Both the position numbers and the translations under genes were made by a program. A stretch of 64,000 nucleotides of DNA from Nocardia aurea (GTDB lineage: Bacteria; Actinomycetota; Actinomycetes; Mycobacteriales; Mycobacteriaceae), in NCBI RefSeq assembly GCF_003123685.1, contig NZ_QCYJ01000127.1, positions 593,095 through 657,094 on the forward strand, written 5' to 3'. This document shows, in pieces, positions 25,305 to 33,871 of this stretch. A model generated the notes under the pieces. The model was not told the origin of the DNA, ran no database searches, and worked only from the letters and a program-made list of their open reading frames with translations. Numbering within the stretch: the stretch's first letter is position 1; each line of letters starts with the position of its first letter.

Positions 25305-25891
25305 CGGTCCTGATGCTCCTCAGCGTTCACTGTGGCGTCGGCGAAACCGCGCAGCGCGGCGAAGGCCGAGGCCGGATCGGTCACGACGGTGATCCGCTCC
25401 ATGGCGTACCTGGTCACGAACCCCCGCTCGTACAGTTCGTCGAGCCAGCGCAGCAGTCCCGCGTAGAAACCGTCCGCGTCGAGCAGGACCACCGGTTTGT
25501 CGTGCTGGCCGAGGTAGCCGCCGGTCCACGCCTCGAAGAATTCCTCCAGCGTGCCGATGCCGCCGGGCAGGGTGAGGAAGGCGTCGGCGCGATCCTCCAT
25601 GACCTGTTTGCGCTGGCGCATGGTGTCGGTGACGATGAGTTCGTCCGCGCCCACATCGGCAACCTCTTGGTGCACAAGGTGTTTCGGGATCACCCCGACG
25701 GTGTGCGCACCACCGGCGCGGGCGGCCGTCGCGACCGCGCCCATCATCGAGACGTGACCGCCCCCTGACACCAATCGCCAACCGTTCCTGGCGATTTCGG
25801 TACCGACCCGGGCCGCGAGGGACAGGTGCGCGGGATCGGCGGTGCTGGCCGAGCAGTACACGCACACGGAGTACCCGGCAGCGGTCACCAC
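25301..25891 (-). CDS. LOG-family protein (cytokinin riboside 5'-monophosphate phosphoribohydrolase type)
   Basis: A 196-residue TIGR00730/LOG protein (Rv1205). It has the lysine-decarboxylase-like Rossmann fold with GGGHVSMMGAVATAA, the MRQRKQVMEDRADAF element and the PGGIGTLEEFFEAW signature. LOG enzymes hydrolyse N6-modified AMP to the free base and ribose 5-phosphate; mycobacterial Rv1205 is known to act on cytokinin-type nucleotides. It is coupled to fadD6 downstream and overlaps the second LOG gene upstream by 7 bp. Confidence 0.92.
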   Translation of the reverse strand: MVTAAGYSVCVYCSASTADPAHLSLAARVGTEIARNGWRLVSGGGHVSMMGAVATAARAGGAHTVGVIPKHLVHQEVADVGADELIVTDTMRQRKQVMEDRADAFLTLPGGIGTLEEFFEAWTGGYLGQHDKPVVLLDADGFYAGLLRWLDELYERGFVTRYAMERITVVTDPASAFAALRGFADATVNAEEHQDR

Positions 25892-26694
25892 TGGTCCTCC
25901 GTGCCGAGCGCGTCGACATTCCCGCCCGTCGCCGCGGTGTCGACGATGATGGACACGACTTCCTCGACGCTGTCGGTCAGATGCAGCAGATCGAGATCTC
26001 CCGGCGAGATCTTGCCCGAACCGCCGAGCGAATCCCGCAGCCAGTCAACCAGTCCCGACCAGTACGCGGTGCCGAACAGGATGATCGGGAACCGGGTGAT
26101 CTTGCGGGTCTGCACCAGGGTGAGCGCCTCGAACAATTCGTCGAGGGTGCCGAATCCGCCCGGCAGGCAGACGAAGGCCTGCGAATACTTCACGAACATG
26201 GTCTTGCGCGCGAAGAAGTACCGGAAATTGATCCCGAGGTCGACCCATTCGTTGAGGCTCTGCTCGAACGGCAGCTCGATGCCGAGCCCGATCGAATAGC
26301 CGCCCACCTCGGAGGCGCCGCGATTGACCGCCTCCATCGCCCCGGGACCGCCGCCGGTGATGACCGCGAATCCGGCCCTGGCCAGCGCGGCGCCGATGGC
26401 GCGGCCCGCCTCGTACTCCGGGTGTTCGACCGGGGTGCGCGCCGAGCCGAAGACCGCGACCGCGCGCGGTACCTCGGCCAGCGCGCCGAAACCCTCGACG
26501 AATTCGGCCTGGATACGCAGTACCCGCCACGGATCGGTGTGCACCCAATCGGTCGGCTCGTGCCGATCGAGCAGATTCTGATCCGCGGTGCCGAGACCGT
26601 CCTTGCGGTCGCGACGGAACATGATCGGCCCCCGATACTTGGGGGTCGACTTCCGTGAGCTGGCAACCTCGGGTTCGACGGCGTCGGTAGACAT
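25885..26694 (-). CDS. Second LOG-family (TIGR00730) protein
   Basis: A 269-residue LOG relative with an N-terminal extension (about 60 residues, basic, RRDRKDGLGTADQNLLDRHEP). The core reads VAVFGSARTPVEHPEYEAG, VITGGGPGAMEAVNRGASE and FVCLPGGFGTLDELFEALT. It belongs to a different LOG subgroup than its neighbour, so substrate may differ. I start at ATG 26694, 7 nt after a TAGCGT box on the minus strand (26702-26707); the in-frame ATG at 26748 is less likely. It heads a LOG-LOG-fadD6 unit. Confidence 0.87.
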   Translation of the reverse strand: MSTDAVEPEVASSRKSTPKYRGPIMFRRDRKDGLGTADQNLLDRHEPTDWVHTDPWRVLRIQAEFVEGFGALAEVPRAVAVFGSARTPVEHPEYEAGRAIGAALARAGFAVITGGGPGAMEAVNRGASEVGGYSIGLGIELPFEQSLNEWVDLGINFRYFFARKTMFVKYSQAFVCLPGGFGTLDELFEALTLVQTRKITRFPIILFGTAYWSGLVDWLRDSLGGSGKISPGDLDLLHLTDSVEEVVSIIVDTAATGGNVDALGTEDQW

Positions 26695-26782
26695 GACGTC
26701 CACGCTACCGGGATCGGCGTTTCGAGCGCCGAACCACCGGGACAACACCGCGCGTATTCACGGCAACACGGTGTCGCCGGAT

Positions 26783-27883
26783 TCAGGCCCCGCCGACGAG
26801 GTAATTCCGGAGAATCGCGGCGACGGCGGTGATCTGCGCGGTCGGCACGTGTTCGTCGCGTTTGTGGGCCAGATTGGGATCGCCGGGACCGAAGTTGACG
26901 GCGGGAATGCCGCGCGCCGCGAAACGGGAGACATCGGTCCAGCCGTATTTCGCGCGCACCCCGCCACCGCCGTGGGACTCGACCGAGGCGATGAGATCGG
27001 CAGCGGCGGGCGCGGTCAGGCCGGGCAGCGCGCCCGGCGCGGAATCGGTGACTTCGAAGCGCAGATCCAGTCCCGCGAAGACCTCACGGACGTGGGCGAT
27101 AGCCTCGTCCACCGAACGATCCGGCGCGAAGCGGAAATTCACGTCGAGTTCGGCGACATCGGGCACCACATTGCCCGCGACTCCACCCTGGACCCGCACC
27201 GCCGACAACCCCTCGCGATAGACGCATCCGTCGATGTCGACCTGCCTGGCCTGATATTCCGACAGCCGCTGTAGAACCGGAGCCAGACGGTGAACGGCGT
27301 TGTCGCCCAACCAGGATCGCGCCGAATGCGCGCGGGTGCCCTCGGTGGTGAGCCGCGCCCGCAGGGTGCCCTGGCAACCGGCCTCGACCCAGCCGCCGGA
27401 CGGTTCGCCGAGGATCGCGAGATCGCCGTCGAGCCACTGCGGCAGATCGCGCTCGATATGGCCGAGCCCGTTGTGTTCGGCGGCGATCTCCTCGCCGTCG
27501 TAGAAGATCAGCGTCAGGTCGCAGACCGGATCGGTGACGGTCGCCGCCAGATGCAGGAAGACCGCGTCGCCGGATTTCATATCGACGGTGCCACAGCCGA
27601 ACATCACCGCCGCGCCCTCGGCGTCGGTGTCGAATCTGCTCGGCACATTGTCGGCGATCGGCACGGTGTCCAGGTGCCCCGCCAGGATCACCCGTGTCGG
27701 CTTGCCGTGATTCGTCCGGGCCAGCACGACGTTGCCGTGCCTGAGCACCTCGAACCCGGTGGTCTGCTCGCGCAGCGCGCGCTCGACGATGTCGGCGATC
27801 ACGGCCTCGTCGAGCGAGACGCTGGGAATGTCCACCAGAGCGGCGGTCAGTGCGATGGGATCCTCGCGCAGGTCGATGGTCAC
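26783..27883 (-). CDS. dapE: Succinyl-diaminopimelate desuccinylase
   Basis: A 366-residue M20 metallopeptidase-type hydrolase (Rv1202) that removes succinate from N-succinyl-LL-DAP in lysine and peptidoglycan synthesis. Zinc-ligand motifs: LAGHLDTVP, GCGTVDMKSGDAV, FYDGEEI and GEPSGGWVEAGCQG. The inner dimerisation domain starts near THSARSW. The GTG start at 27883 is set by a TACGCT -10 box 6 nt upstream (27890-27895). It is divergent from dapD, whose product acts two steps earlier. Confidence 0.93.
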   Translation of the reverse strand: MTIDLREDPIALTAALVDIPSVSLDEAVIADIVERALREQTTGFEVLRHGNVVLARTNHGKPTRVILAGHLDTVPIADNVPSRFDTDAEGAAVMFGCGTVDMKSGDAVFLHLAATVTDPVCDLTLIFYDGEEIAAEHNGLGHIERDLPQWLDGDLAILGEPSGGWVEAGCQGTLRARLTTEGTRAHSARSWLGDNAVHRLAPVLQRLSEYQARQVDIDGCVYREGLSAVRVQGGVAGNVVPDVAELDVNFRFAPDRSVDEAIAHVREVFAGLDLRFEVTDSAPGALPGLTAPAAADLIASVESHGGGGVRAKYGWTDVSRFAARGIPAVNFGPGDPNLAHKRDEHVPTAQITAVAAILRNYLVGGA

Positions 27884-27986
27884 GCACTCAGCGTACGGAG
27901 ACGGACTGCGCCTTTCCCCGGTGACCCGCGACCGGGTTGTGACGAACAAGCCGCAGGTAGGTTCACCACGGCTCGCCTCGGGTCGG

Positions 27987-27992
27987 TAACCT
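27987..27992 (+). promoter_or_regulatory. Candidate leaderless -10 element for dapD
   Basis: TAACCT ends 8 nt before GTG 28001. The dapE -10 (27890-27895) is about 90 bp away on the other strand. Confidence 0.45.
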
Positions 27993-28000
27993 CTGTCGAC

Positions 28001-28957
28001 GTGAGCATCAAGGGAGCAGCAGCAGTCGGTATCGCCAATGTGACCGCGGACGGAACCGTCCTCGACACCTGGTACCCGAGCCCGGAGCTGGGCGAATTCG
28101 GCGAGACGGGCACCAAACGCCTCGACGACGCATCCCCGGAATACGCTGCGTACGCCGCGCTGCTCGGCGTCGACGACGCGCGCGGCGTCGATGTGATCGC
28201 GGTGCGCACCGTGATCGCCGACCTGTCCGCCCCTCCGGTCGACGCGCACGACGTCTACCTGCGCCTGCACCTGCTCTCCCACCGGCTGGTCACCCCGCAC
28301 ACGATCAGCCTGGACGGCCAGTTCGGCCTGCTGAGCAATGTGGTCTGGACCAACCACGGCCCGGCCGCGGTGGAGGGTTTCGAGGCCACCCGCGCCAAAC
28401 TGCGCGCCCGCGGTCCGGTGACCGTCTACAGCGTCGACAAATTCCCGCGCATGGTCGATTACGTGATCCCGACCGGTGTGCGCATCGGCGACGCCGACCG
28501 GGTCCGGCTCGGCGCGCATCTCGCTTCCGGCACCACCGTCATGCACGAGGGCTTCGTCAACTTCAACGCGGGCACCCTCGGCAATTCGATGATCGAGGGT
28601 CGTATCTCGGCGGGCGTGCTGGTCGGCGACGGCTCCGATATCGGCGGTGGCGCGTCGACCATGGGCACGCTGTCCGGTGGCGGCACCCAGATCATCTCGA
28701 TCGGCGAACGTTCGCTGGTCGGCGCGAACGCCGGCGTCGGCATCCCGCTCGGCGACGACTGCGTGGTCGAGGCCGGGCTCTACGTCACCGCGGGCACCAA
28801 GGTCGTCACGCCCGACGGCACCGTGGTCAAGGCCGCCGAACTCGCCGGGCAGAACAATCTGCTGTTCCGTCGCAATTCCCAGAGCGGAGCGGTGGAAGTG
28901 GTGTCCCGCACGGGCACGGGTATCGAGCTCAACGCCGCTCTGCACGCGAACGACTGA
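28001..28957 (+). CDS. dapD: 2,3,4,5-tetrahydropyridine-2,6-dicarboxylate N-succinyltransferase
   Basis: A 318-residue left-handed beta-helix transferase (Rv1201c) that adds succinyl from succinyl-CoA in the DAP/lysine pathway. An N-terminal alpha/beta region (1-130) is followed by hexapeptide repeats (about 145-285: VRLGAHLASGTTVMHEGFVNFNAG, GGASTMGTLSGG, GANAGVGIPLGDDCVVEAG). It uses the long actinobacterial form. A good hairpin follows the stop. Confidence 0.94.
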   Translation: MSIKGAAAVGIANVTADGTVLDTWYPSPELGEFGETGTKRLDDASPEYAAYAALLGVDDARGVDVIAVRTVIADLSAPPVDAHDVYLRLHLLSHRLVTPHTISLDGQFGLLSNVVWTNHGPAAVEGFEATRAKLRARGPVTVYSVDKFPRMVDYVIPTGVRIGDADRVRLGAHLASGTTVMHEGFVNFNAGTLGNSMIEGRISAGVLVGDGSDIGGGASTMGTLSGGGTQIISIGERSLVGANAGVGIPLGDDCVVEAGLYVTAGTKVVTPDGTVVKAAELAGQNNLLFRRNSQSGAVEVVSRTGTGIELNAALHAND

Positions 28958-28974
28958 GCTCCGGCAGGGTCCGC

Positions 28975-29003
28975 CGCCCCACGACGCTGATCGCCGTGGG
29001 GCG
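28975..29003 (+). terminator. Terminator hairpin after dapD
   Basis: CGCCCCACG, an 11-nt loop, then CGTGGGGCG: a 9-bp perfect stem 17 bp after the dapD stop, extendable by one pair. No T-tract. Confidence 0.6.
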
Positions 29004-29085
29004 GGCGTTCCGCCTGGATGCACCGGCCGCACGTGCCTGAACCCGCGAATCATCGCGGGCCGATGCCGGGCAGACCGGCGGCAGC

Positions 29086-29472
29086 TCACGAGGCGGCGTC
29101 ACCCTCCAACCCGAACGCGATGACCCGCTCCGGGCGGATGCGGATCATCTCGCGGGACACGCCGTCGATGTAGGGCTGCACATCCGTCAATGCTTCCGCG
29201 GTGCCGCGTATTTCGAGGCAGCGCACGCGCCAGGGCCGAACCGAGGCGACGTCATCGACCACGAAGGCGACGCGGTCGTTGCCGGTCAGATTGCGGAACT
29301 TCCACGAAGCGCCCATGTTCCGGCCCGCGATGTCGATGGTGCCGAGTTCGGCGTTGTACCGGAAGCCGACGGGGTTGTTCTGGGGCGAACCGTCGGGGCG
29401 GACGGTCGCCAGCCGACCCAACCGCTGCGTGTGCAGGTAATCGATCTGTTCGGACGTCAGCTGTGCGTTCAT
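29086..29472 (-). CDS. PPOX-class F420-dependent enzyme
   Basis: A 128-residue split-barrel protein like the actinobacterial PPOX/F420 enzymes of the MSMEG_5819 subgroup (LGRLATVRPDGSPQNNPVGF, FRNLTGNDRVAFVVDD, RCLEIRGTAEAL). Members bind deazaflavin F420 or flavin and reduce diverse substrates; this substrate is unknown. fbiC, which makes the F420 precursor, is at 39-41.7 kb. TACGGT on the minus strand ends 7 nt before the ATG (29480-29485), so the transcript is probably leaderless. Confidence 0.85.
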   Translation of the reverse strand: MNAQLTSEQIDYLHTQRLGRLATVRPDGSPQNNPVGFRYNAELGTIDIAGRNMGASWKFRNLTGNDRVAFVVDDVASVRPWRVRCLEIRGTAEALTDVQPYIDGVSREMIRIRPERVIAFGLEGDAAS

Positions 29473-29506
29473 ACCCGTGACCGTAGAACCTGAACTTCAC
29501 TCGAGG

Positions 29507-30952
29507 TCAATTCCCCGAAGCCAGCACCTTCTTCTGCACCTTGCCCATGGCATTGCGCGGCAGCGCGGTCAGCACGCGGACCTCGCGCGGCCGTTTGTGC
29601 ACCGAAAGCTGCTGCGCCACATGGTCGATGAGTTCGGACTCGATATCGTCGGCCGTGCCTCCCGACATACCGCGCAGGACGACGAAGGCGACGACGCGCT
29701 GGCCGAGATCGTCGTCGGGCAGGCCGACCACGGCCGCTTCGGCGACGGCGGGATGGCCGAGCAGCACGGTCTCGACCTCGCCCGCCCCGATCCGATAGCC
29801 ACCGGATTTGATGAGATCCACCGATTCGCGCCCGACGATGCGATGGAAACCCTCGGCGTCGATGACGGCGACGTCACCGGTGCGGAACCAGCCGTCCTCG
29901 GTCCAGCTCTCGGCGGTCACCTCGGGACGGTTCAGGTAGCCGTCGAACAGCATCGGTCCCGAGACCTGTAGCCCGCCGATACTCTCGCCGTCGTGCGGCA
30001 CCGGCGCGCCGGTTTCGTCGCGCAGCCGGGTCCGCACGCCCGCCACCGGGGTGCCGACCCAGCCGGGCCTGCGCTCGCCGTCGGCGCGCGTGGACAGCGT
30101 GATCATGGTTTCGCTCATGCCGTACCGCTCGACCGGACTCTGCCCGGTGAGTTCGCGCAACTTCTCGAAAACCGGAACCGGCAGCGGCGCGCTGCCGGAC
30201 ACCAACAGCCTGGCCTTCGACAGGTGCCGTGCGGATTCCGGATCTTCGACGACCCGCGACCACACCGTCGGCACCCCGAAATACAGCGTTCCCTTCGCCT
30301 GCGCGTAGGCCCGCGGGGTCGGCTTGCCGGTGTGGATCAGCGGCGATCCGACGCGCAGCGGGCCGAGTACGCCGAGGATCAGGCCGTGCACGTGGAACAG
30401 CGGAAGACCGTGCACCAGTACATCACTCGCGGTCCACGACCACGCGTCGGCGAGGGCGTCGAGCCCGGCGGCGATGGCCCGGCGTGTGAGTATCACGCCC
30501 TTGGGCAGGCCGGTGGTACCCGAGGTGTAGAGGATGAACGCGGCCGAGGACGGATCGGGTTCGGAGTAGGTGTGCCAGGACCGCGCGTGCACGCGCACCG
30601 GCACCACCGGCAGTCCGGTGCCAGCGGGCGCCTCGCCGAGCCAGGCCTGTGCTCCCGAATCGGCGAGGATGTGGGCGAGTTCGGCCGCGCCGGAATCGGG
30701 CGGCACCGGCACCACCGTGACACCCGCGATCAGGCAGCCGACGACCGCGAGCACCGTCGTGACGGTGGGCGCGGCCAGTACCGCCACCCGGTCGGCGCGG
30801 GCGACGCGCTCGGCCACCGAGGTCGCCGCGCCGAGCAGGTCACTGCGCGAGAGCGTGGTCCCCTCGATGGTGACGGCGTCGGGGATGTCCGCACCCGCGG
30901 CGACGGCGAGCGGATTCAGGGAACGAAGCAGCAACGGCGAGCCGAACGACAT
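29507..30952 (-). CDS. fadD36: Acyl-CoA synthetase, FadD36-like
   Basis: A 481-residue ANL ligase close to Rv1193 FadD36. P-loop: FILYTSGTTGLPKGVILTRR. Other motifs: VPTVWSRVVEDP, VERYGMSETMITLS, DGWFRTGDVAVIDAEG and GRESVDLIKSGGYRIGAGEVE, with the acylation lysine in NAMGKVQKK. It is shorter than FadD6 and of the MatB/malonyl-CoA-synthetase-like type, so a short or branched acyl substrate is likely. TAGCGT on the minus strand (30959-30964) sits 6 nt before the ATG. Confidence 0.88.
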   Translation of the reverse strand: MSFGSPLLLRSLNPLAVAAGADIPDAVTIEGTTLSRSDLLGAATSVAERVARADRVAVLAAPTVTTVLAVVGCLIAGVTVVPVPPDSGAAELAHILADSGAQAWLGEAPAGTGLPVVPVRVHARSWHTYSEPDPSSAAFILYTSGTTGLPKGVILTRRAIAAGLDALADAWSWTASDVLVHGLPLFHVHGLILGVLGPLRVGSPLIHTGKPTPRAYAQAKGTLYFGVPTVWSRVVEDPESARHLSKARLLVSGSAPLPVPVFEKLRELTGQSPVERYGMSETMITLSTRADGERRPGWVGTPVAGVRTRLRDETGAPVPHDGESIGGLQVSGPMLFDGYLNRPEVTAESWTEDGWFRTGDVAVIDAEGFHRIVGRESVDLIKSGGYRIGAGEVETVLLGHPAVAEAAVVGLPDDDLGQRVVAFVVLRGMSGGTADDIESELIDHVAQQLSVHKRPREVRVLTALPRNAMGKVQKKVLASGN

Positions 30953-31313
30953 TCGCTCACGCTACTGCGCACGGACCCGGGGACCGACGCTGCCCCACGG
31001 CCGGTCCCCCTCGATCGCGCGGCCGCGCCGAGGTGGGCCCGCCCCGTCGACACCGGTCCCTACCATCGAGGCGCGGTGGCCGTGCGTCGAGGTGGGCCCG
31101 TTCCGTCGACACCGGTCCCTACCACCGAGGCACGGTGGCGCGTGCGGCCGATACACCCGACACCGCCACAACCCCCGCGTAGCGCGGACCGCCTGCGCGG
31201 ATGACCGGTCCCCGATCACAGCTCGGACGACGTGGACCGCAGACGGTTGACACCCCGCAGAGGCGGTGAGACGGTTTATGAATACTCTTCTCAACGACGA
31301 GATCGAGGTCGCC
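30953..31313. other. Intergenic region with a 59-bp direct repeat
   Basis: About 360 bp between divergent fadD36 and the first DUF2236 gene. Apart from the fadD36 -10 box and the direct repeat at 31030-31147, I see no gene. An AT-rich stretch just before the DUF2236 start (GGTTTATGAATACTCTTCTC) is the likely promoter. Confidence 0.55.
31030..31147. repeat. 59-bp imperfect direct repeat, two copies
   Basis: Copies at 31030-31088 and 31089-31147, abutting. Shared core: GAGGTGGGCCCG, then CCGTCGACACCGGTCCCTAC, then a CGAGG-C-CGGTGG element. About 10 mismatches, mostly near the ends. Confidence 0.8.
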
Positions 31314-32177
31314 ATGACCAGACCATTTCGCGCCGCCGCGTCGACGCCGAGCACGCGCGCCGGGACCGACGACTTCGACATCGCCCGTCACATCGACGGA
31401 TCGGCCGCGTTCTTCGGCGCGGCGGCCAACGTCATCATGCAGTTGAGCTCCCCCGCCGTCGGCTACGGCGTGCTGGAAAGCCCGGTCGACAGCGGCAAGA
31501 TCATGCTGCACCCGATCAAACGGACCCGAACCACCCTCACCTATCTCGCGGTCGCCATGCTCGGCACCGAGGACGAGCGCGCCGCCTACCGCGCGGCGAT
31601 CGACACCTCACACCGGGGCGTGCGCTCCGGCCCGGACAGCCCCGTGAAATACAACGCCTTCGACCCCACCCTGCAATTGTGGGTTGCCGCCTGCCTCTAC
31701 TGGGGCGCGCGCGACCTCTACGAGCGCATGCACGGTCCCATGGACGAGGCCGCCGCCGACGGCTTCTACCACCACGCCGAACGTCTCGGCAGCACACTCC
31801 AGATGCCCTCCGGGCTGTGGCCCGCCGACCGCGCCGCCTTCGACCGCTACTGGACCGAGAACCTGGCCCGCACCAGCATCGCCCCACCGGTGCGCGCCAT
31901 GTTGGACGACATCGTCGACCTGAGGATGTTCCCCCGCCCGGTCAACCTCGCCTTCGGCCGATTCCACCGCTGGATGACCGCGGGCATGCTCCCCGCCCAC
32001 CTCCGCGACCAGATGGGCATGCCCTGGTCCGACCGCGACGACCGCAACCTGGCCCGCCTGCTCACCACCGTGGGCGCGATCGAGGACCGGGTTCCGCAGG
32101 GGCTCAAAACCTTGCCTGTCACCGCATTCCTGTGGGACCTACGCCTGCGCCGCCGTCTCGGCCTGCGCTTGGTCTGA
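31314..32177 (+). CDS. DUF2236 (MpaB-type) oxygenase, copy 1
   Basis: A 287-residue protein of the MpaB/latex-clearing-like DUF2236 family, putative haem-dependent oxygenases. Key stretches: FFGAAANVIMQLSSPAVGYG, RTRTTLTYLAVAMLGTEDER, SHRGVRSGPDSPVKYNAFDP and LQLWVAACLYWGARDLYERM. I start at ATG 31314, matching the length of its paralogue at 33002; earlier in-frame starts exist at 31266 and 31278. A TetR gene follows on the opposite strand, then the paralogue. Substrate unknown. Confidence 0.82.
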   Translation: MTRPFRAAASTPSTRAGTDDFDIARHIDGSAAFFGAAANVIMQLSSPAVGYGVLESPVDSGKIMLHPIKRTRTTLTYLAVAMLGTEDERAAYRAAIDTSHRGVRSGPDSPVKYNAFDPTLQLWVAACLYWGARDLYERMHGPMDEAAADGFYHHAERLGSTLQMPSGLWPADRAAFDRYWTENLARTSIAPPVRAMLDDIVDLRMFPRPVNLAFGRFHRWMTAGMLPAHLRDQMGMPWSDRDDRNLARLLTTVGAIEDRVPQGLKTLPVTAFLWDLRLRRRLGLRLV

Positions 32178-32192
32178 CGACGCGAGGTGTCT

Positions 32193-32825
32193 TCAGGACA
32201 CGCGGAAGGAGACGACGACGTGGTCGCGGGCGAAGCGGCGGATGGCCTGGTCGTCGCCGAGCGGCATCACCGTTTGGGGCGTGAGCGCCAGTGACACCGC
32301 CGTGCGGGCGATCATCTCGGCGAGGGGGGCCGGGTCGTAGTCGGGGAGTTTGCCTTCCGACTGGAGGCGGGCGACGAATTCGGCGAGGTAGTCGCGGCCG
32401 AGTTCGATGATCGGCGCGCCGCGCGTGGTGAGGAACGGCAGGACCAGTTCGGGTTCGGTGGCGAGCAGTCGGTGGACCAGTTCGTTACCGCGCAAACCGT
32501 TGATGAACGCGGCGAACAGTTCGACGATCTGGTCCTCGGCGTCGGCGTCGGCGTCCACCTGACGTTTCAGCACGGCGTCGACCTCGTCGATGAAATCGCG
32601 GGTCTGCCGGAGCGCGACCGCCTGGATGAGATCGGATTTGCTCGCGAACCGCCGGTACAGCGTGGCCAGCGACAGCCCGCAGCGCCGTGCCACCTCGACC
32701 ATGCTCGTGCGCTTGATCCCGAAGTCGAGGAAGGCCATCAGGGCGGCGTCCAGCACGCGTGCCTGATTGCGATCCTCCGGGCCCGTGTTGCGCACCAGGG
32801 GCAGCAACCTGGTCAGCCTCGCCAT
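32193..32825 (-). CDS. TetR-family transcriptional regulator
   Basis: A 210-residue TetR repressor. The HTH covers about 22-65 (RVLDAALMAFLDFGIKRTSMVEVARRCGLSLATLYRRFASKSDL); the C-terminal ligand domain is unique. I start at ATG 32825, which has GTGGAG about 8 nt upstream, rather than GTG 32834. It lies between, and opposite to, two DUF2236 oxygenase genes. A 43-bp inverted repeat before the second oxygenase is its probable operator. Confidence 0.87.
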   Translation of the reverse strand: MARLTRLLPLVRNTGPEDRNQARVLDAALMAFLDFGIKRTSMVEVARRCGLSLATLYRRFASKSDLIQAVALRQTRDFIDEVDAVLKRQVDADADAEDQIVELFAAFINGLRGNELVHRLLATEPELVLPFLTTRGAPIIELGRDYLAEFVARLQSEGKLPDYDPAPLAEMIARTAVSLALTPQTVMPLGDDQAIRRFARDHVVVSFRVS

Positions 32826-32930
32826 GCTCTCCACCTATCCACAGTCGATTCCGGCGAAACGATGACGATCCAAGCATCGCATAGCATCACCCTCCGGCGG
32901 CGGCCACCGCCGATTGACAGGGTTACGACA

Positions 32931-32973
32931 CGATGAGAAGGTGAGGGCATAATCTTCTCACTTTTCGTCATCG
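32931..32973. promoter_or_regulatory. Probable TetR operator upstream of the second DUF2236 gene
   Basis: CGATGA...GTGAG on the left (32931-32945) and CTCAC...TCATCG on the right (32957-32973), with a CATAAT -10-like core between (32948-32953). It lies between the divergent TetR and oxygenase starts, so it could control both. Confidence 0.5.
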
Positions 32974-33001
32974 TGGACGAAGACCGAAAGACGGGGATCC
33001 C

Positions 33002-33871
33002 ATGACCGCACCCCTGCGCGAGACAACGCCCGAACCTACCCGTAGCTGCCGCTACGGGACGGCCGACGACTTCGACATGGAGGAGTTCTGGACCGGGGCG
33101 GCCGCCTTCCTCGGCGGCACCGCGAACGTCATCATGCAGCTCAGCCTGCGTCCGGTGGCCTACGGCGTGATGGAGAGCCCCGTCGAATCCGGTCGCATCA
33201 CCGTGCATCCGTACAAGCGACTGCGCACCACGCTGACCTACCTCGCCGTCGCTCTGATGGGCACCGACGAGGACAAGCGGATCTACAAGGAAGCCGTCAA
33301 CGGCTCGCACCGGCCCGTCCGCTCCGGTCCCGACAGCCCGGTCAAATACAACGCCTTCGACCCGAAACTACAGCTCTGGGTGGCGGCCTGCCTGTACTGG
33401 GGAATCGTCGACCTGGAGCAACGACTACACGGCCCGATGGATCCCGACACCACCGAGGTCTTCTACCGGTACGCCTCCCGACTGGGCACCACATTGCAGG
33501 TGCGCCCCGAGATGTGGCCCGCCGATCGCGCCGCGTTCGAGGAGTATTGGACCGCCGAACTGGCCACCAAGACGATCGACCCCAGGACCCGAGCCTTCTT
33601 CAACGACCTCATCGACCTGAAGATGGTCTCGCGACCGCTGCGGGTATTCGCACCGGTTCAGCGCTTCTTCGTGGTCGGGCTGCTGCCACCGCATCTGCGC
33701 TCGGAGATGCGGCTGACCTGGACCGACCGCGACGAACGGATCATGAACGCGCTGCTGCGCGCGATCGGCGCCGTCCATCGGCGATTCCCCAAGCCCGCCA
33801 GACTCTTTCCGCTCAACGCCTACCTGTGGGATATGCGTCGCAGGCACCGGCTCGGCAAGCCGCTGGTCTGA
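33002..33871 (+). CDS. DUF2236 (MpaB-type) oxygenase, copy 2
   Basis: A 289-residue paralogue of the gene at 31314, sharing ANVIMQL, the RLRTTLTYLAVALMGTDEDK stretch, SHRPVRSGPDSPVKYNAFDP, LQLWVAACLYWG and MWPADRAAFEEYW. The same family contains haem-binding oxygenases; residues of the binding site are not assigned here. Its promoter region contains the predicted TetR operator. It is convergent with the proline dehydrogenase gene, whose stop abuts this one. Confidence 0.82.
   Translation: MTAPLRETTPEPTRSCRYGTADDFDMEEFWTGAAAFLGGTANVIMQLSLRPVAYGVMESPVESGRITVHPYKRLRTTLTYLAVALMGTDEDKRIYKEAVNGSHRPVRSGPDSPVKYNAFDPKLQLWVAACLYWGIVDLEQRLHGPMDPDTTEVFYRYASRLGTTLQVRPEMWPADRAAFEEYWTAELATKTIDPRTRAFFNDLIDLKMVSRPLRVFAPVQRFFVVGLLPPHLRSEMRLTWTDRDERIMNALLRAIGAVHRRFPKPARLFPLNAYLWDMRRRHRLGKPLV

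Noticed and set aside
27884..29089. N-terminal extension of dapE to a 768-residue protein
   Set aside because: The extension is antisense to dapD and Arg-rich. DapE homology starts at the GTG at 27883 with its own -10 box.
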